A DNA stretch of 58,406 nt, taken from Planctomycetaceae bacterium. GTDB lineage: Bacteria; Planctomycetota; Planctomycetia; Planctomycetales; Planctomycetaceae. Position numbers and translations under genes: made by a program. The stretch lies in contig JAEUII010000080.1 in NCBI GenBank assembly GCA_016795145.1, positions 1 through 58,406 on the forward strand. Direction: 5' to 3'. Shown in pieces: positions 42,990 to 53,300 of the stretch (its first letter is position 1; each line of letters starts with the position of its first letter). Under the pieces are notes generated by a model. It was not told the origin of the DNA, searched no databases, and saw only the letters and a list, made by a program, of their open reading frames with translations.

Positions 42990-45854
42990 CTATTCAGCGG
43001 TCTTTCGTCTTTTGGTTAGCGACGCGGAGCGGATCTTTCGATCTTTGACGGCCTGCAGACGTTTGCATTCGCGCCGCAGTTCCTGGAGCTTTGTGTCCCC
43101 AGGCATCTGGTCGTAACACCACGCAAACTGTTCTTCCGCTTCGTCGAATCTTTCCATCTCCAGCATCAGAAGACCAAGCGCACGATGAGGCGGTTCCGCC
43201 GCTGGAACGGCCTTGATGGCACGTCGCAGCAGAACCTCGCTGTTTTCGTAATCGCGAAGTTCACTGGCCAGTAAGTTGGTCTTCATGAGCAGGGCAAGGT
43301 GTTGCTCATGCCCTTCATTCGCTGCACTGTCTTTCTTTGTTTCAATGAAGCGTGTCTTTTCTTCGACGACATGGACAAGGTTCTGAAGATCCTGTTGACG
43401 ATGATAGGTGCTGTAGACGGTGACTACGTCAATCAGCTCATCTACGGAAGGATCAAAATTCATCAGCACGACATCAACGGCGAACTTACGTCCCAGACGA
43501 CGACAAATATCCTTTCGCATTTCGGACGTTGAGTGGAACACAACGTTCCAGTGACGAAGAGCTTCCGGCAGCTTCCCTGCAAGTAACAGGGACTCACCCA
43601 CTGCAAAGCGAGTCGAAGGAGAGTTCTGCCCGAGTCGCAGAGTTTGAGCCATCATGCGATCATTCAGTCGGTCCTGTGGATCACGCACAAAGCCAACCGA
43701 CACGAGATACTTGTAAGGTTCGTCCTGAAGCGGACACAGTGCGAGGGACCGACGCGACATTTGGTCGCTGAGCGAAAGGAGTTTCACAGGAGGCCCAAAA
43801 GCCTTCTTCAGAAACTCCTCCATCGCCTCCGTACTTTCAAACTGAGATGCAAGAACGGCATCTCGAATGTGCGGCAGAGGAAGCGGATTGTCGCTCCGGG
43901 TTTGCAGGATTTCGAAAAGGTCGAGGGACTTTTTGGCAAGTCGGCAGGTCGCATCCGCCTGATTCGGACAGACTCGAACAGATTCCATCAGCAAGGCAAT
44001 CTGACGTCGCAGCGAGTCTTCCAGCGGCTGATACACTGGAGATTCCGGCTTGTCTTCGTACTGAGCGATCTCCGTGCCACGTTCCTGGAATGCTGGCTGA
44101 TCTGTCTCGGCCTGCTTCTGTTCGAGACCGAGTACGGGGGAAGCTTCTTCTGACAGACTTCGAATCGTCTCTTTCGCCACAATCAGGTACTGATGCCACA
44201 GTCGTTCCCCGGCAACACGTCGAGCGAGATCCGGCTGGCTGAGGCCCAGCATCAGGAGACACGCGATTCCGCCCGCCATCCATGCGATCCGCGGGCATGG
44301 AATGCCTGCGTCCTGATGGAAACCACTGCACAACCGCAATCCGGTGATCGCGAGCGCCATTGTGACAACGACAATGGCAGGGACATACCAGATGAAGTCA
44401 AACGCCGCATGGATGACGCCGCCAAGAAGTGCGGCCATCACGGCAGCAATGCCAGCAATCCGCTCAGGTTCCGTCCGTCGAACCAGGTGAATCAGAAGAC
44501 GCCCAAGAATGAACAGCAGACCAAGAGCCAGCAGCGCAACACCGGCCAGCCCCGTCTCAAGTGCGAGGTGAATGTAGGTGCTTTCCGCGTGAGAAAACGT
44601 CACGCCGGAAAACTCAGCCAGCTCGTCCATGTAGATGCGATACACATGGCGATGGCTGCCCACACCTGTTCCGAGGATCGGAAACGCCTTGATCGCCTTG
44701 AGGTCTGCTTTCCAAATCGTGCGGCGAGCATTCATCTGGTCGATCTTGTCCGCATCGGCAGAGGCCAGCTGCGATACACGAGTCTCCACTTTGTCCTGTC
44801 CGAAAACCACAATCCCGCCAATGGCGATCACACCCAGCGCAACCATGACGGCAGCGAGTGACGAACGAACCTTTCCGCTTCGCCAGAGTCCCGCAAGACA
44901 GACAGAACAGGCGACTCCCGCTGAAACCATTCCTCCGCGAGACAGTGAGAGCATCACCGAAAGGATGACGCCGCCTGCAGCACACATCAATAACAGCAAT
45001 TTGGCATCAATGAGGTCATCGAATCGCGAATGGTTGCCTTCCGCAGGTCCCAGTCCTTTTCGTTCGAGAACAGTGGACGTCTTTTTCACCTCGCGCCCGG
45101 CCAGCATCCACCAGAGCAAAGGGCCGATGGTGAGTGCCAGAAACTGGGCGAAGTGATTTCGATTCGTGAACGCGCCCTTCAGGACTTCTCGAGTCCCGGT
45201 GTAGGGATGCTGATAAAACCAGAAGAATTTGTCGTTGGATGTCATCTGCTGCAGCATCGCAAACGCTGCCATCAGGATCCCGGAAAAAGCAATCAGCTTC
45301 AGGAGCTTGCGGCAGTCGGATTCGCTCTGAAGCCGCTGTGCCAGAACAATTCCGATCACTCCATACGACAGCAGAATGAGGAACGCGTGACGAGTCTCCG
45401 TGGGATAGAAACTGGCAGTGTTCCAGGGCGCTGTTCCGGGGTTTCCTTCAGCATCCAGCTGCGTTGACGCCCACGCAGGAATGAGCCGTTTGTATTCAGG
45501 TGACAGTTGCTTCAACACGTCTGGCGAAAGTGCGACCGTCTGAACCCAGACAACCAGCAGACCGGCAACAAGCAGCGGCTCCAGAGCCATCAGTCTCAGA
45601 CGACCGCCGGTATTGCAGCGGTGCAGACACCAGACAGAACCAAGTGCAAACGCAAGAGTGACCAGAACACGATGTCCCCAGGCTTCTCGTCCACCCATGA
45701 TGAATGGAAAGACAAGAAACAGAACAACGATCAGCGCATCGGTCAGCAGCAGGAGCCGTGGCATTTCGGCAATGCTCCAGCGTGACGTGGTGAAGAATTG
45801 ATCCACCCTGCCGCTGGTGCCTGAACCTTTACGTTGTTCTGATCGGGAAGTCAT
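42990..45854 (-). CDS. O-antigen-ligase-like membrane protein (Wzy_C) with TPR tail
   Basis: Protein of 954 residues. About eleven or more helices lie in 25-510, including the ligase/polymerase core with TGTREVLKGAFTNRNHFAQFLAL and GTGVGSHRHVYRIYM...HAESTYIHLALETGLAG. The remaining ~400 residues are soluble, with TPR-like helices near the C-terminus (ALLMKTNLLASELRDYENSEVLLRRAIKAVP...EEQFAWCYDQMPGD). Likely polymerises or ligates exopolysaccharide repeat units in the inner membrane. Third gene of the exopolysaccharide operon, 81 bases after the tyrosine-kinase gene. Confidence 0.87.
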   Translation of the reverse strand: MTSRSEQRKGSGTSGRVDQFFTTSRWSIAEMPRLLLLTDALIVVLFLVFPFIMGGREAWGHRVLVTLAFALGSVWCLHRCNTGGRLRLMALEPLLVAGLLVVWVQTVALSPDVLKQLSPEYKRLIPAWASTQLDAEGNPGTAPWNTASFYPTETRHAFLILLSYGVIGIVLAQRLQSESDCRKLLKLIAFSGILMAAFAMLQQMTSNDKFFWFYQHPYTGTREVLKGAFTNRNHFAQFLALTIGPLLWWMLAGREVKKTSTVLERKGLGPAEGNHSRFDDLIDAKLLLLMCAAGGVILSVMLSLSRGGMVSAGVACSVCLAGLWRSGKVRSSLAAVMVALGVIAIGGIVVFGQDKVETRVSQLASADADKIDQMNARRTIWKADLKAIKAFPILGTGVGSHRHVYRIYMDELAEFSGVTFSHAESTYIHLALETGLAGVALLALGLLFILGRLLIHLVRRTEPERIAGIAAVMAALLGGVIHAAFDFIWYVPAIVVVTMALAITGLRLCSGFHQDAGIPCPRIAWMAGGIACLLMLGLSQPDLARRVAGERLWHQYLIVAKETIRSLSEEASPVLGLEQKQAETDQPAFQERGTEIAQYEDKPESPVYQPLEDSLRRQIALLMESVRVCPNQADATCRLAKKSLDLFEILQTRSDNPLPLPHIRDAVLASQFESTEAMEEFLKKAFGPPVKLLSLSDQMSRRSLALCPLQDEPYKYLVSVGFVRDPQDRLNDRMMAQTLRLGQNSPSTRFAVGESLLLAGKLPEALRHWNVVFHSTSEMRKDICRRLGRKFAVDVVLMNFDPSVDELIDVVTVYSTYHRQQDLQNLVHVVEEKTRFIETKKDSAANEGHEQHLALLMKTNLLASELRDYENSEVLLRRAIKAVPAAEPPHRALGLLMLEMERFDEAEEQFAWCYDQMPGDTKLQELRRECKRLQAVKDRKIRSASLTKRRKTAE

Positions 45855-45935
45855 AAGGAAGACACATGCTGTTGGTCAAAGGCGACGAATGATTGAAGTC
45901 TGCGAGTTGCTACCTGATTCCATGATCGATGACGA

Positions 45936-48278
45936 TTACGCGGCACGAACCGTGTCACGCTGCTCCGCGTCACTATTGCTGTAAGTCCCTGCGATCGCCG
46001 ACAGACCACGAGCAACATCCGGTTCAGGAGCATCCTCCTGATCATGTCCGTAGCCATAGCCATACCCATAACCGTAGCCATAGCCGTAACCGTATCCGTA
46101 GCCACCCGCATCGGTGACACTCAGGTGGTTCACGACAACGCCAAGCAGGTTACAACCAAGCGTTCGAAGTGTTTCCGCCGCTCGAATGACCATACGTCGA
46201 CGGTCTTTATCGGGACGCACGACAAGAACGACAGCGTCAACCAGACGACCAACGATGGCAGGATCGCTCACCGCAAGCACTGGCGGAGCGTCGATGACGA
46301 TCTGGTCATACCGAGTTTCTGCCCATGAAAGAAGGTTGGCAAATCGTTCTGATGACAGCAGCTCGGCCGGGTTCACCGGACGCGGGCCGCAGGAAATGAT
46401 ATCGAGGCCGTTCACAACCGTTGTACGAAGGTTGCGACCGATAGCGACTTCCAGATCTTCGGTAGACTTCAGAATCTTCGACAGCCCGGTTTCATCGCGA
46501 AGCCCAAGCAACGTCGAAAGGCCTGGACGTCTCATGTCCGCGTCAATCATCAGGGTTCGCTTACCCGACTGAGCGTAAGCCACTGACAGATTGGACGAAA
46601 CCGTTGTCTTTCCGTCGCCTGGCTCGGTACTGGTGATTACCAGTCGATTGCTCTCCTGCGGAGAAAACTCAACGCTGGTGCGTAATGCCCGAAACGCTTC
46701 GACTTCCTTCGAGTTCGGCTTCATGTGGCACATGACTGCCTCAAAGCCTTCTCCTGTCAGTTCTGACATGCGAGGGATCATTGACAGTACCTGAGTATCC
46801 AGGTGCAGTTTGAGTTCTTCCGGTGTACGGAAACGGTCATCCATGATGTCAAGAACCCAGATGATCGCCAGCCCAAATGCGGTCCCCAGCATCAATGACA
46901 GAAGTCCGGTGATGGCAAGCCGGGGAGACACAGGACGAGTGGGAACGGTCGGACGACTCGCGATCTGAGTACTAAGGAATGTGTCCTTGTTCAAAGCGAT
47001 GCCATCAGCATGTTCTTCCAGCTGTCGCTTCTGTTCGTACAGCTGTTCAATGCGACGTTCAATGTCCGTCAACTGAGTCATTGTTTCGGACAGCATCTGA
47101 GCACGCTGCTGTTCTGCCATAAGTCGAGCCAGAATGGACCGTTCATTCTCTTCGTTCTTCAATAACTGCTGATTGATGTACTGAATCAGTTTGGGGCCAA
47201 GAACATTGCGGCTCAGCTCTTCCGTTTTGATTCTCTGCTGAGCCGGGACCTGCGCGAGATACTGCTCCTTCATCGCAATGTCCGCCTGGATCTTGAGCAG
47301 AGTCGGATGCTTCGGACCGTACTTTTGCTGAGCGTCGCCCAGCTGAGCATAGAGATCCAAAATCGCCTGCTGGATTCTCTGCATCGTGAAGTTGTCCTGC
47401 GCCCCAAGTCCCATCGACTGCTCAATCAGCTGACGACCGGCGGAGTCCATCGCTTCCGAAGCAAACTGCAGGATATCTTCTCCATTCGCGATTGCTCGCT
47501 GAAGTGCCGCTGCAGTAGTCCGAGTATGCTCGGTGGCTCGACGGGCGTTCGAATAGTCCTGTGTAATCAGCTCAATGTTCTTTGAGATGACGTTCAGACT
47601 GTTATTGTTCTTGTCGCCCGTTTCGATCAGCTCCGGAGCAGATGCCCGAAGCTGCAGTCGGTTGTTCTGAAGGTCCTGGAGTTCATCCTCAAGTCGAGTG
47701 AGCTTGTCCTGCAGAGTCTTCAGACCATCTTCCGACAGACCACGGTTCGTTTCGTCCAGATACTGCACGTAACCCAGAAGCAGAGCGTTCAGCATTGCCG
47801 CAGCCGCTTTCGGATCACGCGATTGATAGCTGACGTCAAGGATGTTGGTGCTGAAGGCAGACGAGACCGAAAGATTGTCTCGCACCATCTTGACCCACAT
47901 TGTTTCCGGATATCCGCCAAGGTCGACGTCTCGGAACTTCTTCTGGAGAATCTGCAGGGCTCGAGTGATGACCTGTTCTTTTGACATCAGCGCAACGAAG
48001 GTCGGCATGTCCATCATCGGATTCGATGAGTTTGCCGATGTGTCCTGATTGACGGTCGTCCCTTTTCGGACGATGTACATAGACGCATTTGATTCGTAGA
48101 TGCGTTCTGCTGTGATGTAATAAACGGCACCAAGAATGCCGAACACGACCAGAGATGAAACAAGAATCCCACTGCGAAGTCGAACGGTTCGCAGGAATCG
48201 GAAGATCAGATGCAGGGTCGTCGCGGCAGCGTTTTGCTGATCCGGAACTCCCAGAAGTTGTTTGTCTGCCCCAGACAT
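45936..48278 (-). CDS. Wzz/BY-type tyrosine kinase with (Gly-Tyr)9 tail
   Basis: Protein of 780 residues. Wzz chain-length domain with two membrane helices (about 38-58 and 455-478) and a large coiled-coil between them; GNVR-like PTVPTRPVSPRLA precedes the second helix. The CpsD/Wzc kinase domain follows: Walker A TEPGDGKTT (about 548), Walker A' MIDADMRRPG (about 575), Walker B IVIDAPPV (about 662). The tyrosine cluster is a regular (GY)9 block, residues about 726-743 (46050-46103), then GHDQEDAPEP. GGAGG precedes the ATG. It controls polysaccharide chain length and export by autophosphorylation; the regular GY repeat is unusual. Confidence 0.9.
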   Translation of the reverse strand: MSGADKQLLGVPDQQNAAATTLHLIFRFLRTVRLRSGILVSSLVVFGILGAVYYITAERIYESNASMYIVRKGTTVNQDTSANSSNPMMDMPTFVALMSKEQVITRALQILQKKFRDVDLGGYPETMWVKMVRDNLSVSSAFSTNILDVSYQSRDPKAAAAMLNALLLGYVQYLDETNRGLSEDGLKTLQDKLTRLEDELQDLQNNRLQLRASAPELIETGDKNNNSLNVISKNIELITQDYSNARRATEHTRTTAAALQRAIANGEDILQFASEAMDSAGRQLIEQSMGLGAQDNFTMQRIQQAILDLYAQLGDAQQKYGPKHPTLLKIQADIAMKEQYLAQVPAQQRIKTEELSRNVLGPKLIQYINQQLLKNEENERSILARLMAEQQRAQMLSETMTQLTDIERRIEQLYEQKRQLEEHADGIALNKDTFLSTQIASRPTVPTRPVSPRLAITGLLSLMLGTAFGLAIIWVLDIMDDRFRTPEELKLHLDTQVLSMIPRMSELTGEGFEAVMCHMKPNSKEVEAFRALRTSVEFSPQESNRLVITSTEPGDGKTTVSSNLSVAYAQSGKRTLMIDADMRRPGLSTLLGLRDETGLSKILKSTEDLEVAIGRNLRTTVVNGLDIISCGPRPVNPAELLSSERFANLLSWAETRYDQIVIDAPPVLAVSDPAIVGRLVDAVVLVVRPDKDRRRMVIRAAETLRTLGCNLLGVVVNHLSVTDAGGYGYGYGYGYGYGYGYGYGHDQEDAPEPDVARGLSAIAGTYSNSDAEQRDTVRAA
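46050..46103 (-). repeat. 54-bp degenerate hexamer repeat encoding (Gly-Tyr)9
   Basis: Nine GGN-TAY units in frame. Gly and Tyr codons vary between units, so the repeat is kept at protein level rather than as a perfect DNA microsatellite. Confidence 0.95.
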
Positions 48279-48374
48279 CTTGTCCCACCCTCCGTGGCTT
48301 CGAACTCACATCTGATCACTCGGCCCTCCGGAGTCTTCACGTCATGTGAAGTCTCCGGCAGCCTGGATGAGTTA

Positions 48375-49460
48375 TCAGAACAGCTGAGTCGATCCTGTCA
48401 CACCAAATCGCACGATATTCACAACGTCCATCAGCACTGTGGCCGGTGTCTGTTCCACCGAGACGACGTCCCCGGGTCCCAGACGCAGATTGGAATCCGC
48501 ACTGCGTTTGGCGTCTCGATAACTGATCTGAATCACTGCCGGATTCTTGGAACCCGCCACCTGTCGAATCACAAAGATCTTGTCAGCAAGCTGGTTTGAG
48601 GTACCGCCAGCCATCGACAGGGCATCCAGGAGATGCAGGTCCTGGCCAATCGGATAATCATAACGATCCGGCTTCTTCACCAGCCCCTGCACAAAGACAG
48701 GTGCCGGGTCGCGTTTCTCGACCATCACAACCCCACCGTCCTGAACGGAGTATTGTCCATCTCCAGCTTTGGCCGCAGAAATCAGGTCAATCGTATAAGA
48801 GTTCATCGAGTCTGCGCCGGATGTGGCACTGACGGTGTCCACTGTTGTTCCTTCCGAACCGTCGGCGACCGACGGACGAGGCTGACGACCGCGAAGAGCC
48901 GGATTGCGGACTTCCACTTTCTGGCCTGCGTCTTCCGCAAGTCCACCCGCAGCAGCAAGCGCGGAAACGACATCGCTTGCATTCGGCGGGAGATCGTAGA
49001 CACCGGGTTCCTTTACAGCTCCGATGACTCGAACCTTGTTCATTCTTTGGTGAGCAATGCTGACGGTGACCGTTGGGTTGCGGTACAGTTCTCTTCGAAT
49101 CGCTTCCGCCCGAATCAGTGCTTCTGCTCCCTGAGGTTCAATGCCAGCAACGTTGACCGTTCCGATTTCAGGAAGACTGATGGAGCCATCATTCTGAACG
49201 CGAGCCGCCATTTTGGACTGGTCATCTTCATTCAGACCGGCAGCGACCTGGATCTCGAGGACGTCGCCGATACCAATCGTCTCACTACCACCCGTTCCAC
49301 TTGCGAGTCTCGAAAGATCCACTTCCTGAGTATTCGCCTGGCGCGCCAGTCTCAAACCTTCCGGGAGACGCTCGCCAAAGTACGAGTTCTCGGCGTAGAA
49401 GTGATTTGGACCGTTGCAGCCTGAGACCGTCATGACAACCATCATCAGCGTCGTGAACAT
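48375..49460 (-). CDS. Wza-like polysaccharide export lipoprotein (SLBB)
   Basis: Protein of 361 residues. Start 49460 is chosen over 49613: GGAG lies 7 bases upstream and the lipobox TVSGC (Cys15) then follows a proper signal. A Poly_export domain (IGIGDVLEIQVAAGLNEDDQ...DGSISLPEIGTVNVAG) is followed by SLBB domains (VRVIGAVKEPGVYDLPP; VFVQGLVKKPDRYDYP). It should form the outer-membrane export channel. First gene of the operon, with the Wzz/kinase gene 96 bases downstream. Confidence 0.92.
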   Translation of the reverse strand: MFTTLMMVVMTVSGCNGPNHFYAENSYFGERLPEGLRLARQANTQEVDLSRLASGTGGSETIGIGDVLEIQVAAGLNEDDQSKMAARVQNDGSISLPEIGTVNVAGIEPQGAEALIRAEAIRRELYRNPTVTVSIAHQRMNKVRVIGAVKEPGVYDLPPNASDVVSALAAAGGLAEDAGQKVEVRNPALRGRQPRPSVADGSEGTTVDTVSATSGADSMNSYTIDLISAAKAGDGQYSVQDGGVVMVEKRDPAPVFVQGLVKKPDRYDYPIGQDLHLLDALSMAGGTSNQLADKIFVIRQVAGSKNPAVIQISYRDAKRSADSNLRLGPGDVVSVEQTPATVLMDVVNIVRFGVTGSTQLF

Positions 49461-49884
49461 CAGCGTTCTCCGGCAGAATGAGGTTGATACATGGTAAAGC
49501 GAACCAGCTAGTCCTCTGCGCGAAGTTTCTCCGGACTCTGCAGGCAGAGGCGCGGCTGCATTTGTCCTGCATTCGATGTGTTTGCGAGGCATGGGTCCGT
49601 GCCTGCTGTCCACTCATCACATCTTTCAGACTTGTCTGCCGCATCGGGAGATGATGCGAGCCGCACAATTCTGTCAACGTCCCTGGGAGACTTTGAAGAT
49701 CGATGAATGGTGTTGATTCGATGCGCGAAGGACACGCACCCAATCATCAGCGGTGAGAGAGATGGAGGGAGAGAAACAAGACGAGATCAAAGACAGGAGA
49801 ACCTGATGAAATCATCAGGCATGACTCCCGGCCGATGGTGCTGCTGAGAATTGACAGTCACCGACCTTGAGCCACTTTCGACAT

Positions 49885-49914
49885 TTTCTACGACATTTTG
49901 TCAAATCAGGTCAA
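49885..49914 (-). promoter_or_regulatory. Possible promoter of the exopolysaccharide operon
   Basis: On the minus strand TTGACC (49909-49914) and TAGAAA (49885-49890), 18 bases apart, about 430 bases before the 49460 start. CGACATTTT direct repeats overlap the -10 side and could be regulator sites. Tentative. Confidence 0.25.
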
Positions 49915-50125
49915 TATGAATGCCCACACACAGTACTCGCCGTAAACTGTTTTCTGTCTAGAGCTTGCGTCCTACATGACCGAATGGAACGCTCGGCATT
50001 CAGTGAATTTTTCGGCGGAACCTGCTGCAGCGCCTGAGCGAATTCACACACGGCCAAACTACCTCCCTTGCGGATCTTTCCGGGATCGCCTTTTATCTCA
50101 CACGTGGCCGGGCGTTCTTAATCCC

Positions 50126-50218
50126 AACCCGCGGCGTCAGCGAGGGATCCGGCCGCAGCCGCTTGGTCCCTCACTGACTGATCCCTCGCTCATTGATCCC
50201 TCGCTGACGCTTCGGGTT
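50126..50218. repeat. Inverted 22-bp arms enclosing a 15-bp tandem repeat
   Basis: The arm at 50126-50147 (AACCCGCGGCGTCAGCGAGG...) and the arm at 50197-50218 (TCCCTCGCTGACGCTTCGGG...) are inverted copies with 2 mismatches. Between and into the right arm run three 15-bp units starting TCCCTC at 50167, 50182 and 50197. Confidence 0.8.
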
Positions 50219-50368
50219 GTGATGTGTGTCAAGAGGCATCGATAGTTCATTCTGCTGCTAAACTCTGGGATTGAAAACGCACTACGACTTTCCAGATGCA
50301 ATTGGGGATCGGGGAAAGTAACCTTCCGATCTCGCCTCAACACTCCAGCCTCTCACCTGAGCTTGCTC

Positions 50369-53300
50369 ATGTTCTCCACGATCAACTTGTGTCGCAGTGC
50401 CATTCTGACCTTTCTGGTTATCGGCACCTTTGACTGCCAGCGGCCGGTCCTTGCAGACGACATTTCGTTCAACAAGGATATCAGACCAATTCTGTCGGAT
50501 GCCTGTTTTCAGTGTCACGGCCCGGATGAGAAGAAGCGGCAGGGCAACCTGAGACTGGATGTTTCTGAGGCCGCACGAAAAGGGGGAGACTCCGGCCCGG
50601 CAATCATTCCCGGCAAAGTGGACCAGGGAGAACTCTGGAAGAGAATCACGAGCCACGATCCCGAACTTCAAATGCCTCCGGCGTCTTCCGGCAAATCGCT
50701 CAGCGAAGCACAGATCCAAACACTTCGGAAGTGGATTGAGTCAGGAGCCGAATATCAGGGACACTGGGCCTTCATTCCTGTCCAACGTCCCAACGTTCCG
50801 CGGCTGGCATCTGCATCAACTTCCAACCACGCGATTGACACTTTCATTCGACACCGTCTCGAACACGAAGGCATGGCGCCTGCCGAACGAGCTTCTCGCG
50901 AGACATTGATTCGACGCGTGACTCTGGATCTGACAGGACTGCCTCCAACGCTCGCAGAGATCGATGCGTTTCTGGCGGACAATTCACCGAACGCCTGGGA
51001 GAAAGTCGTCGATCGTCTGCTTGCATCTCCCGCCTACGGCGAACGGATGGCTCAGCAGTGGCTCGACTTCGCCCGGTATGCCGACAGCAATGGCTTTCAG
51101 GTCGATTCATCACGACAGATGTGGGCGTGGCGAGACTGGGTGATCAATGCGTTCAACCGAAACGAGCCGTTTGATCAGTTTACGATCAATCAGCTTGCCG
51201 GCGACATGCTTCCAAATCCGACTCAGGATCAGATCGTCGCGACAGGATTCAGCCGGAATACTCGACTGAACGGTGAAGGCGGTCGTATTGAAGAAGAATG
51301 GTTCGCAGAAACGGTGATCGACCGAGTCGAAACTGTAGGGCTGACATGGATGGGCCTGACACTGAACTGCTGCCGCTGCCATGATCACAAGTACGATCCT
51401 ATTTCACAGCGAGAGTTCTATCAGCTGTTTGCCTACTTCAATTCCGTGGATGAAAGTGGTGTGCTGGAAAGTGAAGGCGGCAGTCCGGGTCGAGGCAACA
51501 GCCGACCCGTTCATACCGTCGTTTCCCCCGAAAGCGATGCGGAGATTGCAAGGCTGCAGAAACTGATTGCGTCCGCAAAGGCCCATCTCGCAATGACGAA
51601 AGCCACCGCCGGCGAACGGCAATCGGCGTGGGAAGCGGAGATGGTTGAGAAACTGAAGTCGTCGGACGCGACATGGAAGCAGCTTGATGTTTCCGAAGCG
51701 AAGAGCGTCGGCGGTGCAACGTTGACCAAACAGCCCGATGGCTCCTGGCTGGCGAGCGGAAACAATCCAGCAAACGACGAGTATGTGATCCGGGCACCGT
51801 TGCCGAAGGGAGTTTTCACTGGGATCCTTCTGGAGTGCTTTCCTGATCCTTCTCTCCCCAATCAAAGCCTGGGACGTTATCCGAACGGAAATTTCGTTTT
51901 GACCGACATCGACATTCAGATCAAAGCAGCAAGCCTCGCAAATCCTTTGTCGGTGACATTCGGTCGAGCGGTCGCTGACTACGAACAGAACGGTTACACA
52001 GTAGCCATGATCCTGGAAGGGCAGGGTAAGCCGGATCGAAACCGTCGTGGCTGGGCGGTTGACGGCCCAACGCGGCGCGAAACTTGTCGAGCCGTGTTCG
52101 CTTCGTCAGCACCTGTGGAAGTTCCTGATGGGGCAGAGATTGAGATGACTCTGCGTCATGATGCGATCAACCAGCACAACATTGGTCGATTCCGGATCTC
52201 GGCTTCGTCCATGCCGTCTGACACACTTACTCCCGGAGGTTCGTCGTTCCCCGAATCCGTGAAGACCGCATTGTCCGTCGCCGTCGGTGATCGCACTGCC
52301 GAACAAAAAGCGGAACTCGAAAAGTACTTCCTGGAACATGGTGATGCGGCCACAAAGTCTGCAGTCGCTGCTGTTGAAAAGGAAGAAAAGGCGCTGCAGA
52401 GTTTTCGAGAACAGCTGCCGATCGTCATGGTTATGAAAGAACGGAACGAGCCGCGTGATGCGTTCATTCTGGTTCGCGGCCAGTACGATCGAAAAGGTGA
52501 CAAAGTCGGGCGCGGCACTCCGGCTTCGCTGCCTCCGATGCCCGCGGAGTATCCTCAGAATCGCCTCGGATTCGCTCAATGGCTTGTCGCTCGAAACAAT
52601 CCGCTTACCGCGCGAGTCTGGGCGAATCGAACATGGGAACGCTTCTTTGGCACAGGTCTGGTCAAGACGACGGAGAATCTTGGATCGCAGTCCGAATGGC
52701 CAAGTCATCCGGAGCTGCTGGACTGGCTTGCCGCAGAATTCATGGAGCCGACGCAGCTAACGGCGGTCGCCGGCCAGATGCCTCATGCCTGGGACGTCAA
52801 AGCGCTGGACAAGCTGATCGTGATGAGCGAAACGTATCAGCAGTCCGCCAAAGTGACATCGGCCGCTGACCCGGAGAATCGCCTTCTGGCCCGCGGTCCT
52901 CGATTCCGACTGTCGGCCGAAACGATTCGCGATCAGGCACTGGCAGTCAGCGGTCTCCTCGTCGAAAGAAGCGGCGGCCCAAGCGTCCGTCCCTTTATGC
53001 CTGACGGCGTTTGGGATGAAACCAGCCGTTACGGAGACCTGCGTGGTTACAAGCCCGACGATGGCGAAGGCCGACATCGCCGAAGTCTGTATACGATCTG
53101 GAAGCGAACAGCGGCTCCTCCGTCGATGCTGCTGTTTGACGCGCCGAGCCGTGAAATCTGTACCGTCAAGCGGTCACGTACCAATACGCCACTCCAGGCA
53201 CTGGCACTTCTGAATGAGCCAACGTATCTCGAAGCAGCAAAAAGTCTTGGACAACGAATCCGAAAGGAAGGCGGTTCAACGACTGAAGAACAACTTGCCT

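Larger units (their letters stand above)
49461..50368. other. Long divergent intergenic region with repeats and a putative promoter
   Basis: 908 bases. It holds a possible minus-strand promoter (49885-49914), direct repeats CGACATTTT (49879-49887, 49891-49899), and the inverted/tandem repeat at 50126-50218. No credible gene; the frames at 49508-49747 and 49976-50245 lack domains and signals. Confidence 0.55.

Noticed and set aside
46044..46121. Possible CRISPR-like or satellite array
   Set aside because: The hexamer periodicity is in frame and codes for Gly-Tyr; there are no spacers.
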